A DNA stretch of 23,328 bases, taken from positions 1 to 23,328 of the forward strand of contig CAJUIE010000012.1 of assembly GCA_910586375.1 (NCBI GenBank), in the 5' to 3' direction. This DNA is from an uncultured Alistipes sp. GTDB lineage: Bacteria > Bacteroidota > Bacteroidia > Bacteroidales > Rikenellaceae. Position 1 is the stretch's first letter. Each line of letters opens with the position of its first letter. Shown here in pieces: positions 16,107 through 23,273 of this stretch. Position numbers and translations under genes: made by a program. The notes beneath the pieces are model-generated. The model did not search any database. It saw only the letters and a program-made list of their open reading frames with translations, and was not told the origin of the DNA.

Positions 16107-16146
16107 CGGATTTTGGTTTGCTCTTGGCGACGCAAATCAAAATCCG
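16107..16146 (-). promoter_or_regulatory. Large inverted repeat just before the lipoprotein start
   Basis: CGGATTTTGGTTTGC (16107-16121) and GCAAATCAAAATCCG (16132-16146) pair in 14 of 15 positions, the other being a G-T, around a 10-base loop. The arm nearer the gene ends six bases from the ATG. The far arm contains TTGATTTG on the minus strand (16133-16140), one mismatch from a -7 box. It could be an operator over the promoter or an RNA hairpin limiting translation. Confidence 0.55.
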
Positions 16147-16272
16147 TTCCCTCCTGAGTGGCGTGTCGGCCGAAAATCCGAATGGAGTATTAAAAGGTCT
16201 GTTTCGGGACTTCGCCTCCCCCCCCTCTCTTATCCATGACGCCCCCATTGGAGGCGCCACTTTGACTTCGTC
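16147..16272. other. Non-coding spacer with no recognised gene
   Basis: Together with the inverted repeat and the domain remnant, this fills the 428-base gap between folE and the lipoprotein gene. It holds a C tract at about 16219-16226. Part of it is presumably the upstream region of the lipoprotein gene. I recognise no gene here. Confidence 0.4.
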
Positions 16273-16527
16273 TTAAATGGGCTTCGCCTCGGCAAAGTCC
16301 ACAAGTGGCCTCAGCTCTCGGCTTGCGCAAAGTTGCACGCAGCGAACGGGGAGACTGCTTGAACGGTTGCCGTAGTTCTCGGGGTACACGAAGGAACTGA
16401 GAAAGTACAAGTTCGACCCGCCTGCGCTCGACGCTGAGTTAGGCGCACTGCTCCAGGTGTAACCGCTTTTACCTTCCCGACGGTCGGATTTCTGCCGAGG
16501 CTCTTTGTGAAAACCCGAAGCGGGAGA
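16273..16527 (-). pseudogene. Remnant of a C-type-lectin/FISUMP-like C-terminal domain
   Basis: Read on the minus strand, this stretch directly after folE is open for 84 codons to a TAA at 16273-16275. It has no start codon or upstream domain. The translation opens SPASGFHKEP, continues SGYTWSSAPNSASS, and ends with YPENYGNRSSSLPVRCVQ before a non-homologous tail. This matches the typical end of FISUMP (Fibrobacter-type major paralogous) and related C-type-lectin-fold domains, xPAxGx...GYYWSSS...R..G.SVRCV. Such domains also serve as variable domains of diversity-generating retroelements. No reverse transcriptase or template repeat is seen. It overlaps the folE stop by a few bases in another frame and is probably a fragment left by recombination. 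Confidence 0.6.
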
Positions 16528-16528
16528 A

Positions 16529-17137
16529 TTATTTGTATTTGTGCGATATGAGAGTCATGAACTCCTCGCGGGTGCGGTGGTCGGAGAGGAAGATTCCCGT
16601 AAAAGCCGATGTGGTGGTTGCTGACTGTTGCTTCTCGACGCCGCGCATCTGCATGCACATGTGGCTTGCCTCGATGACTACGGCCACGCCCATCGGGTCG
16701 AGGGCCTGTTGGATGCAGTCGCGGATCTGCACCGTCAGCCGTTCCTGCACTTGCAGGCGTCGGGCGAAGCACTCAACAACGCGGGCGATTTTCGAGAGCC
16801 CCGTGATTCGTCCGTTGGGGATGTAGGCCACATGGGCCTTACCGTAAAAGGGCAGCATGTGGTGTTCACAGAGCGAGTAAAGCTCGATGTCCTTCACGAG
16901 GACCATCTGTTTATACTCTTCGCGGAACGTGGCCGAGCGGATGATGTCAAGCGGGTTTTCTGTGTAGCCCCTGGTCAGAAATGCCATGGCTTTGGCCACG
17001 CGTTCGGGAGTCTTTACCAGTCCTTCCCGTTCGGGGTTTTCGCCTAAGAGGCGTAAAATTTCGCCGTAATGGTGTGCAAGCGCATCGACCGTCGTGGCGT
17101 CGAAACGCTCCTCTTTTTCGTAGTTTTTCGTCTCCAT
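16529..17137 (-). CDS. folE: GTP cyclohydrolase I
   Basis: FolE opens and rearranges GTP to 7,8-dihydroneopterin triphosphate, the first step to folate and also the precursor used by QueD. The protein has 202 residues. Zinc ligands are C90 and H93 (SLCEHHMLPF) and C161 (ASHMCMQMRGV). The LPFYGKAHVAYIPNGRITGLSKIARVVE core carries the substrate-binding residues. The frame stays open upstream to 17365, but the ATG at 17137 (METKNYEKEERFD) is the first sensible start and lies 16 bases after the rdgB stop. It is the last gene of the HAD-rdgB-folE operon. Confidence 0.96.
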   Translation of the reverse strand: METKNYEKEERFDATTVDALAHHYGEILRLLGENPEREGLVKTPERVAKAMAFLTRGYTENPLDIIRSATFREEYKQMVLVKDIELYSLCEHHMLPFYGKAHVAYIPNGRITGLSKIARVVECFARRLQVQERLTVQIRDCIQQALDPMGVAVVIEASHMCMQMRGVEKQQSATTTSAFTGIFLSDHRTREEFMTLISHKYK

Positions 17138-17153
17138 GAGGCGCGAAATTACC

Positions 17154-17735
17154 TTATTTTTCGATGGAATGCAAATAGTCCGCCAGCTTACGTACGGCAC
17201 GTCCACGATGGGAAAGTGCGTTTTTCGTCGCGGCATCCATTTCGGCAAAGGTCCGGTCACAGCCTTCGGGAATGAATAGCGGGTCGTAACCAAAACCCGC
17301 GGTGCCGCGCTCCTGGTCGATGATTCGCCCCTCGACAATGCCTTCAAAGAGATGCTCTTCTCCACCCAGAATCAGGCAGATAACAGTTCGGAAGCGGGCT
17401 CGGCGATCGGTCTTGCCCTCCAGATTCCGGAGCAGCAGGCGGTTATTGGCCGCGAAGTCGTGGCCGTCGGTGGCGTAACGGGCCGAGTGTACGCCCGGCG
17501 CTCCGCCGAGCGCTTCGACTTCCAGCCCCGTGTCGTCGGCGAAGCAGTCGTGGCCCGTGTGGTTGTAGAGGTAGCGGGCTTTCTGGCGGGCGTTGCCTTC
17601 GAGGGTGGTCTGTGTCTCGGGTAATTCCTCCGTGATGGCGCAGTCGCGCGGGGTCAGGAGGCGGAATCCGTCGCCCAGGACGGCCTGCACTTCGCTGAGT
17701 TTGTGGGCGTTATTCGTGGCGAAAATAATATTCAT
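17154..17735 (-). CDS. rdgB: XTP/dITP diphosphatase (non-canonical purine NTP pyrophosphatase)
   Basis: This RdgB/HAM1 enzyme hydrolyses dITP, ITP and XTP to monophosphates, keeping deaminated purines out of DNA and RNA. The 193 residues contain FATNNAHKLSEV at the N-terminus for nucleotide binding, the FADDTGLEVEALGGAPGVHSARYA signature with catalytic acids D67/D68, FGYDPLFIPEG, and the terminal ALSHRGRA. The frame is open further upstream, but the ATG at 17735 opens the conserved fold and follows the HAD gene by 23 bases. Confidence 0.96.
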   Translation of the reverse strand: MNIIFATNNAHKLSEVQAVLGDGFRLLTPRDCAITEELPETQTTLEGNARQKARYLYNHTGHDCFADDTGLEVEALGGAPGVHSARYATDGHDFAANNRLLLRNLEGKTDRRARFRTVICLILGGEEHLFEGIVEGRIIDQERGTAGFGYDPLFIPEGCDRTFAEMDAATKNALSHRGRAVRKLADYLHSIEK

Positions 17736-17758
17736 AGCGTTCGGGGAGGCGGGGCGGA

Positions 17759-18601
17759 TCAGAGGAGCGACTCGCGCTGCTGCAGCTGCTCGTCGAGGTC
17801 GATTTTGTCGATGATCAGCTTCACGAGGGTGTCCATTTCCGAGCCCTCGGTGTAATCGGCCGGGCAGACATGGTTCACGCGGTTGTCCTGAATCAGGGCC
17901 GTCATATCGCGGTGCACGCCCCGCTGTTCGGGGTTGTAGACAGCGATCGAATGACCACCGTAATTTTTCACCAGACGCATGCAGGGGATGTCGGTTGTGC
18001 CGTCGCCCACATAAATCATGCGGCTGAATGGCACGGGTCTTTCGTTTTCGGGAATATAACGATTGACCAGCCGGGAATCCGATACCGATTCGACGCCCTT
18101 GTTGATCTTGAAGATGAACTGTGTCTTGTTGGTATAGTTGACCGCTACGGCGGGCCAATAGGCGATGCCGTCGACGTCGTAGAGGAACGAGCAGGCATAG
18201 ATCTTGCGGAACTCGCGGGCGATTTCGGTACCCTCGATAATCTCCTTAAGTCCCGAAGAGTTGATATAGTGGAAGATACGGATGCCTTTCTGTGCGCCGT
18301 AATCGTTGATGCGCGAAAACCACTCCCTGACGCCCGGGAAGAGCTCGACCCGTCGGCCCGATTCCTGAAAGGCCTCGCGCCGCAGTGAAAGGCCTTTCGA
18401 GCGGGCGCTCTGGATCATGCGCGCCATATATGTCAGCACCATGTCGGCGTCCTGCTCCTCGGCCAGTGTATTGGCCTCGGTCCAGAACTCCTTGTTGCTC
18501 TTGCCTACGGCGGGGATAAAGTCATACTCCTGCATGTTGCCGGGGGCCAGCGTGCCGTCGAAGTCGTAAATCAGGGCTATCGTGAAACGGAAATCGTTCA
18601 T
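17759..18601 (-). CDS. HAD-superfamily hydrolase, substrate unknown
   Basis: A 280-residue cytoplasmic phosphatase-like protein. Motif I is YDFDGTLAPG with nucleophile D13 and acid D15, motif II is YINSSGLKE (S115/S116), and motif IV is YVGDGTTDIPCM with D200 and D204. A cap of about 90 residues sits between motifs I and II, as in phosphoserine-phosphatase-like HADs. I do not recognise a specific substrate. It is the first gene of a tight operon with rdgB and folE, which hints at nucleotide or pterin phosphates, but that is inference. The ATG at 18601 is the first consistent with the fold; a longer frame extends to 18673. Confidence 0.85.
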   Translation of the reverse strand: MNDFRFTIALIYDFDGTLAPGNMQEYDFIPAVGKSNKEFWTEANTLAEEQDADMVLTYMARMIQSARSKGLSLRREAFQESGRRVELFPGVREWFSRINDYGAQKGIRIFHYINSSGLKEIIEGTEIAREFRKIYACSFLYDVDGIAYWPAVAVNYTNKTQFIFKINKGVESVSDSRLVNRYIPENERPVPFSRMIYVGDGTTDIPCMRLVKNYGGHSIAVYNPEQRGVHRDMTALIQDNRVNHVCPADYTEGSEMDTLVKLIIDKIDLDEQLQQRESLL

Positions 18602-18790
18602 GTGTGGAATGATTTTTACAATTGATGTCTGGCTTTGCCCGGGTACCGAGGTAGCAGTCTGCGGGGGACGCAACGGAGTTGCTTGCTTCTCATCTGGCTA
18701 CGGCACGAATAAATTTTGCGTCAAACTCTCGGCTATGGGTCGTGCGGGCAGCAGCACGTTCTGCGTTTTTTACCTTCAAATATACGTGTT
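18602..18790. repeat. Spacer with a diverged copy of the dispersed repeat
   Basis: Between the divergent HAD and nitroreductase genes, the stretch at about 18670-18720 (containing TCTCATCTGGCTACGGCAC and AATAAATTTTGCG) resembles the repeat at 21237-21305 (CTCACTCCGCTGGCTACCGG... AAAAATTTCCGCG). The match is imperfect and was made by eye. No clear HAD promoter is seen. Confidence 0.3.
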
Positions 18791-18796
18791 TTTCAC

Positions 18797-18804
18797 TATC
18801 TTTG
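18797..18804 (+). promoter_or_regulatory. Nitroreductase promoter, -7 box
   Basis: TATCTTTG is a perfect -7 box, with only TTC (18775-18777) at the -33 position, 19 bases upstream. The ATG follows 28 bases after the box. Confidence 0.6.
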
Positions 18805-18832
18805 CAAAAAGCGTCCCCAAAAAACGTCTGTC

Positions 18833-19360
18833 ATGGAGTTTAAGGATATTCTCGAAAAACGTCGTTCGGTCCGCAAGTTCGACGGGCGCCCCGTACCGCA
18901 TGAAGTTGTCGACCGCCTTGTCGCCGCGGGTCTTGCTGCACCCTCGTCGCGCAACAGCCGCTCGTCGCGCTTTCTTATTGTCGCTGACCCTGCTGTCATC
19001 GCCCGGATCTCTGCGATGCGCGACTACGGAGCTGCCTTCATGAAGGGGGCGCCGCTGGCGATTGTCGTGCTGGGCGACGCCTCGAAAACGGACCTCTGGC
19101 GTGAGAATGCCGCCATTGCTGCAACGATGGTACAGCTGGCGTGCGTCGATGAGGGGCTGGCCTCCTGCTGGGTCCATATTGATGGTCGCCCCTGCCGTAA
19201 GGAGGAGCCTGACGGCGAACAGGCTGCTGACTATCTGCGTGGTTTTTTGCCCATACCCGCGGAGTGTCAGCCTCTCTGTGCCATAGCTGTCGGTTACTCC
19301 GATTTTGTGCCGGCGCCTCTGCCTGAGAGCGACGATGCCGCGCGAGTGATACAGATGTGA
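18833..19360 (+). CDS. Nitroreductase-family FMN oxidoreductase
   Basis: The 175-residue protein belongs to the nitroreductase fold, usually dimeric FMN enzymes using NAD(P)H. It has the FMN-phosphate-binding RRSVRKF near the N-terminus (10-16), the APSSRNSRSSRF segment at about 36-47 and the ENAAIAATMVQLACVDEGLASCWV helix region, and ends with CAIAVGYSD. The physiological substrate cannot be told from sequence. The start at 18833 fits the promoter box; the frame is open upstream to 18716. It stands alone between the HAD operon and the convergent recJ. Confidence 0.9.
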   Translation: MEFKDILEKRRSVRKFDGRPVPHEVVDRLVAAGLAAPSSRNSRSSRFLIVADPAVIARISAMRDYGAAFMKGAPLAIVVLGDASKTDLWRENAAIAATMVQLACVDEGLASCWVHIDGRPCRKEEPDGEQAADYLRGFLPIPAECQPLCAIAVGYSDFVPAPLPESDDAARVIQM

Positions 19361-19397
19361 AAAAGAAAAAGGTTGCCAAAAGCAACCTTTTTCTTTT
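19361..19397. terminator. Bidirectional terminator between nitroreductase and recJ
   Basis: A perfect 16-bp stem pairs 19361-19376 (AAAAGAAAAAGGTTGC) with 19382-19397 around CAAAA. Its A and T arms give a U tract in both directions. It begins right after one stop codon and ends right before the other. Confidence 0.92.
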
Positions 19398-21164
19398 TTA
19401 TTTGTTCGTCACTGGTTTGATGTCCTTGATGCGCAGCTGCGTGGTGACACTCCCGCGGTAGTGGTTCTCGACGATCTGATAGCAGACATCGATAGGCCGG
19501 CCCGACTTGACCCATTCGTAATGCGTGGGTTGCTGGAAGGCGATGGCCTGCATCTTGGTATTAGGCTTCTGCCGCTGCATGAGGTCCATGCGCAGGTGTT
19601 CACACTCCATACCCACGAGCTTGGCCTCGCCGTGGTTGCTCACGCCGTATGTCGCGAAGACGGGCGCCGCATTGCCGGGCCCGAAAGGCTGGAAGCGGTT
19701 GAGGTGGTCGTGGAACCGGGGTGTGATGTCCGAAAAGAGCAGCTCGCTGTCGATGTCGACCTGCGGAACGAGCATCTGGGGGTCGATATGGCTCTCTACA
19801 AAGTCGTTGAACCGCCGCGTGAACTCCTCGACGTTTTCGGGCTTCATCGTCAGTCCGGCGGCGTACATGTGGCCTCCGAAGTTTTCCAGCAGGTCGGAGC
19901 ATGACTCGACCGCTTGATAAAGGTCGAAGCCCGGGACCGAACGAGCCGAACCTGTGACGGCTCCGTTGCTCATTGTCAGCACGACTGTAGGACGGTAGTA
20001 GGTTTCGATCAGACGCGAAGCGACAATCCCCACGATCCCCTTCATCCATTTAGGGTTGTAGATGACGGTGCTCTTGAGGCTCTTGAGTTCGGGGTGGCTC
20101 TCGATGTAGTTATGGGCTTCCTGCGTGACGGAGCGGTCGATCGACTTGCGGTCCTGGTTGTAAGCGTCGATGACGTTGCCGAACTCTGCGGCGACACTTT
20201 CGTTGCCTTCGATCAAGAGCTCCACGGCGGCATGACCGCCCGACGGCGAGGCATTTTCGTCGTTCTCGTCCATGCGCATACGTCCGGCGGCGTTGATGCG
20301 GGGGCCGATCTTGAAGACGATGTCGTCGATGGTGATGTTATGCTTGTCCAGTCCGCAAATCTTGATGATCGACAGCAGTCCCTTTGACGGCTCTCGGTTG
20401 AGGTTCTTCAGGCCGAAGTGCGCCAGAATACGGTTCTCGTCCGTCAGCGGCACGATGTCCGAGGCGATGCTTACGACCAGCAGGTCCAGCAGATCGAGAA
20501 TCTGTTCGAACGCAATGCCATTTTTCTGGGCATAGGCCTGCACGAGCTTGAAGCCTACGCCGCAGCCCGACAGTTCATCGAACGGATAGGAACAGTCGAC
20601 CCGCTTGGGGTCCAGTACGGCTACGGCCTGAGGAATCTCCTCGGCCGGGAGGTGGTGGTCGCAGATGATGAAATCCACGCCTTTCTCTTTCGCATAGACG
20701 ACCTTTTCCGTGGCTTTGATACCGCAGTCCAGGGCAATGATCAGCCCCACGCCCTTACGTGCTGCCAGGTCAATGCCCTTGACCGAAATACCGTAACCCT
20801 CGGTATAACGGTCGGGGATGTAGAACATCAGGTTTTTGTGCCCGATCTGGCGCAAGAACTTGTAAACCAGTGCGACAGCCGTACAACCGTCGACATCGTA
20901 ATCGCCGTAAACCATGATTTTCTCATTGTTTGCGACGGCCTGCTCGACCCGCTCGACGGCCCGGTCCATGTCTTTCATCAGGAAGGGGTCGTGCAGGTCC
21001 GCAAGGCTGGGTTTAAAGAACTTGTCCGCCTTTTCTACGGTGTCTATGCCTCTCTGTACGAGTAGATTGGCCAACACAGGCGAGAGCTTCAGCGCTGCGG
21101 CCATGGCCGCCACCGCCTCGGGATTGCCCTGTGGCTTCACTACCCATCGTTTTTCTATGGGCAT
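19398..21164 (-). CDS. recJ: Single-stranded-DNA-specific 5'-3' exonuclease RecJ
   Basis: RecJ degrades single-stranded DNA 5'-3' in RecF-pathway recombination and mismatch repair. The 588-residue length fits (E. coli about 577). DHH-family metal motifs are YGDYDVDG with D88, D90 and D92, ALDCGIK with D146, and CDHH at 168-171. GPRINAAGRM and the DHHA1 signature GGHMYAAG (about 436-443) follow, and the OB-like C-terminal domain ends QLRIKDIKPVTNK. The ATG at 21164 gives MPIEKRWVVKP, which is typical. The upstream DNA is AT-rich without a clear -7 box. The terminator directly follows its stop. Confidence 0.96.
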   Translation of the reverse strand: MPIEKRWVVKPQGNPEAVAAMAAALKLSPVLANLLVQRGIDTVEKADKFFKPSLADLHDPFLMKDMDRAVERVEQAVANNEKIMVYGDYDVDGCTAVALVYKFLRQIGHKNLMFYIPDRYTEGYGISVKGIDLAARKGVGLIIALDCGIKATEKVVYAKEKGVDFIICDHHLPAEEIPQAVAVLDPKRVDCSYPFDELSGCGVGFKLVQAYAQKNGIAFEQILDLLDLLVVSIASDIVPLTDENRILAHFGLKNLNREPSKGLLSIIKICGLDKHNITIDDIVFKIGPRINAAGRMRMDENDENASPSGGHAAVELLIEGNESVAAEFGNVIDAYNQDRKSIDRSVTQEAHNYIESHPELKSLKSTVIYNPKWMKGIVGIVASRLIETYYRPTVVLTMSNGAVTGSARSVPGFDLYQAVESCSDLLENFGGHMYAAGLTMKPENVEEFTRRFNDFVESHIDPQMLVPQVDIDSELLFSDITPRFHDHLNRFQPFGPGNAAPVFATYGVSNHGEAKLVGMECEHLRMDLMQRQKPNTKMQAIAFQQPTHYEWVKSGRPIDVCYQIVENHYRGSVTTQLRIKDIKPVTNK

Positions 21165-21236
21165 ATGAACTATTATTTATTATATATTTTAACATTTACT
21201 TCTCTCGTTTGTCTTTCATGCCGGATCGGGCCGTCG

Positions 21237-21369
21237 CTCCGCCCTGCGGAGGCCCGACACCTGTTGTCTCACTCCGCTGGCTACCGGCTCACCAAAAATT
21301 TCCGCGTTCCCGGCTGGGGCGGACGCGCAAAGCGCGGGCCGGGAACCGCGGCAACGCCTGTGGCGTTGC
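21237..21369. repeat. Cluster of three palindromes, dispersed-repeat type
   Basis: The gap between lipB and recJ holds CTCCGC-CCT-GCGGAG (21237-21251), a nested hairpin with arms GTTCCCGG (21306-21313) and CCGGGAAC (21339-21346) around CGCGC-AAA-GCGCG, and GCAACGCC-TGT-GGCGTTGC (21351-21369). Between them is a CTCCGCTGGCT string also present near 4.6 kb. No gene is seen. The last hairpin may terminate lipB transcription. Confidence 0.55.
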
Positions 21370-21376
21370 TCCGAAA

Positions 21377-22168
21377 TCACTCCCTGCCCCCTGTCTCCAG
21401 GCCCAGCTGTTCCCCCAGTCGGCGGATCAGGCGCGCCTTCACCTCGTCCATCGGCACCTCACGGCCCGTTTCGCGGAGGATCGAGGTCACGCCCCGGTCG
21501 CGGAACCCGCAGGGGTTGATCCGCGAAAACCACTCCAGGTCGGTCGCGACGTTGAGCGCAAAGCCGTGCATCGTCACGTAGCGCGACGAACGGACGCCGA
21601 TAGCGCAAATCTTGCGAGGTCCGCCTTTCTGTGCGGCACCCTCGTCTCGTCTTTCGTTCAGCCCTCTTTTCGTCTCATTTTGGGGCACCTCCGTAATCCA
21701 TACGCCCGAAGCTCCGGCGATGCGACCTGCTGCGATTCCATATTCTGCAACGGTGCGGATGACAGCTTCTTCGAGCCGTTCGATATACGTCCGCAGTCCG
21801 ATGCCGAGCCGTTCGAGGTCCAGAATCGGATAGCAGACCAACTGTCCCGGACCGTGAAAGGTGATGTCACCTCCGCGGTCTATGTGAAAGAACTCTGCAC
21901 CCAGCTGTTCCAACGTTGCACGGTCGACCAGCAGGTTCTCCGCATGGCCACTCTTGCCCAGCGTATAGACGGGCGGATGCCCGGCCAGCAGGATCGTTCC
22001 GGCTTCGAGGCTCTGCGTGGTTCCGGCCCCCTCGTTCGCCTTTCCGGCCCCCTCGTTTGCCTGTTCCGGCCGTCTCTTATTTTCGAGGAGCCCCTCGAAC
22101 AACCTTTGTTGGAGGGCCCAGCAAGCGGCGTAGCCGATTACTCCCAAGTCCCGGACGGTCGCTTTCAC
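21377..22168 (-). CDS. lipB: Octanoyl-[acyl carrier protein]:protein octanoyltransferase
   Basis: LipB moves octanoate from ACP to the lipoyl domains of 2-oxoacid dehydrogenases and GcvH. The conserved RGGDITFHGPGQLV is at 98-111, the catalytic lysine is K186 (RKICAIGVR), and the nucleophile is C220 (RINPCGFRDRGVTS). At 263 residues it is about 50 longer than E. coli LipB because of two hydrophilic insertions, at about 31-53 (containing a duplicated ANEGAGK/ANEGAGT) and about 162-184 (NETKRGLNERRDEG). The start is a GTG that overlaps the lipA stop (GTGA), so translation is probably coupled. Both active-site residues are intact, so the enzyme should work. Confidence 0.95.
   Translation of the reverse strand: MKATVRDLGVIGYAACWALQQRLFEGLLENKRRPEQANEGAGKANEGAGTTQSLEAGTILLAGHPPVYTLGKSGHAENLLVDRATLEQLGAEFFHIDRGGDITFHGPGQLVCYPILDLERLGIGLRTYIERLEEAVIRTVAEYGIAAGRIAGASGVWITEVPQNETKRGLNERRDEGAAQKGGPRKICAIGVRSSRYVTMHGFALNVATDLEWFSRINPCGFRDRGVTSILRETGREVPMDEVKARLIRRLGEQLGLETGGRE
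22021..22062. repeat. 21-bp tandem duplication inside lipB
   Basis: Two 21-bp units (22021-22041 and 22042-22062, beginning TTCCGGCCCCCTCGTT) differ at one base. A partial third copy, TTCCGGCC, is at 22064-22071. They encode the seven-residue repeat in the first LipB insertion, so unit number could vary without frameshift. Confidence 0.85.
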
Positions 22169-23052
22169 GCCTGCCGGTTTTTGATTGCCTGTATCGCCTC
22201 TTCAGCCATGTAGGACGATCGCACCAGCGGCCCGCTGGCACAGTAGTCGAAGCCCATTTTTAAGGCCTGGAGCCGGTACCGTTCGAATTTTTCGGGCGTA
22301 ATGTACGCCGCAACGGGGTAGTGCTCCAGAGTAGGCCGAAGGTATTGCCCGAGGGTCACGATTCTTACGCCTGCTGCACGCAGCTCCGCAAGAGTTCGTA
22401 AAACCTCATCATCGCTTTCGCCCAGACCGACCATCAGGCCGCTTTTCGTGGTCATGCCCTGTGCACTCAGGTGGCGCAGCGTCGCCAGGCTGGTGCTATA
22501 CCGGGCCTTGGAGCGCACCTCGGGGGTCAGTCGTTCGACAGTTTCGATGTTGTGCCCGATGATGTCGGGCTTCGACGCTACGATTACGTCCAACAGGTCG
22601 GGGTGTGCGTCGAGGTCGGGAATAAGGAGCTCAATGACGACGTCGGGATTCTGCAAGCGGATCGCCTCCACGGTTGCGGCCCAATGGCTGGCTCCGCCAT
22701 CCGGAAGATCGTCTCGCGTCACGGAAGTTACGACGACGTGCCGCAGTCCCATCAGAGCTACGCTCTCGGCGACCCGGCGGGGTTCGTCGGTATCGGGAGC
22801 GAGTGGCCGACCGGTTTGCGTGGCGCAGAAACGACATCCCCGCGTGCAGACATTCCCCAGAATCATGAAAGTTGCAGTCCTTCGGCTCCAGCATTCGGCT
22901 TGGTTGGGACAGTGTCCGCTGCTGCAAATGGTGTGCAACCCCCTGCGCTCGACGATCTGTCTCACCTCGGCATAAGCGGCCGTGTGATGCAGCCGGACCT
23001 TAAGCCATCCGGGTTTTCTCTCTGCGTCTACCGGTTCATGGAACTTCGGCAT
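22165..23052 (-). CDS. lipA: Lipoyl synthase
   Basis: LipA is a radical-SAM enzyme that inserts two sulfurs into protein-bound octanoyl groups made by LipB. The 295-residue protein has the auxiliary-cluster motif CX4CX5C (C43, C48, C54) and the radical-SAM motif CX3CX2C (C69, C73, C76). The C-terminal RSSYMA supplies the Ser ligand of the auxiliary cluster. GHNIETV and LMVGLGE are also typical. The ATG at 23052 lies about 26 bases after a TAATTTTG box. lipB overlaps its stop by four bases, so the two-gene operon gives a complete endogenous lipoylation route. Confidence 0.97.
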   Translation of the reverse strand: MPKFHEPVDAERKPGWLKVRLHHTAAYAEVRQIVERRGLHTICSSGHCPNQAECWSRRTATFMILGNVCTRGCRFCATQTGRPLAPDTDEPRRVAESVALMGLRHVVVTSVTRDDLPDGGASHWAATVEAIRLQNPDVVIELLIPDLDAHPDLLDVIVASKPDIIGHNIETVERLTPEVRSKARYSTSLATLRHLSAQGMTTKSGLMVGLGESDDEVLRTLAELRAAGVRIVTLGQYLRPTLEHYPVAAYITPEKFERYRLQALKMGFDYCASGPLVRSSYMAEEAIQAIKNRQA

Positions 23053-23078
23053 TTAAGTTCATTATTTTCCAATTGATG

Positions 23079-23086
23079 CAAAATTA
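23079..23086 (-). promoter_or_regulatory. lipA-lipB promoter, -7 box
   Basis: TAATTTTG on the minus strand matches TAnnTTTG and lies about 26 bases before the lipA ATG. The surrounding DNA is AT-rich, and no good -33 TTTG is present at 19-21 bases. From here to 23244 I see no gene. Confidence 0.5.
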
Positions 23087-23244
23087 CAAAAATTATTGAA
23101 ATTTCCCGCTTTTCGGGACGGAATAATTAAAAGTCATTTGTCTGCGGACCCTTCCTCATTGTGGAGACTCTTTTTTTTGTAAGGCTGTTGTGTTGCATTT
23201 TTTCGGTTTAGGTTCCGATTGCTGAAGAGCCCCTTTTCTTAAAC

Positions 23245-23272
23245 AAAAAAAAGCGGCTCTGAAAAGAGCCGC
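23245..23272 (-). terminator. Terminator of the tRNA-Glu gene
   Basis: On the minus strand GCGGCTCT and AGAGCCGC (complements of 23265-23272 and 23253-23260) form an 8-bp stem with a TTTC loop followed by eight Ts. It starts two bases after the tRNA CCA end. Confidence 0.9.
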
Positions 23273-23273
23273 C

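Noticed and set aside
16513..16524. CCCG-CTT-CGGG-TTTT as a folE terminator
   Set aside because: The stem is only 4 bp, and the same bases encode the PASGF residues of the domain remnant, which explains them better. Some terminating activity cannot be excluded.
16273..16527. A complete diversity-generating retroelement
   Set aside because: Only a variable-domain-like end is present. No reverse transcriptase, accessory gene or template repeat was found in the window.
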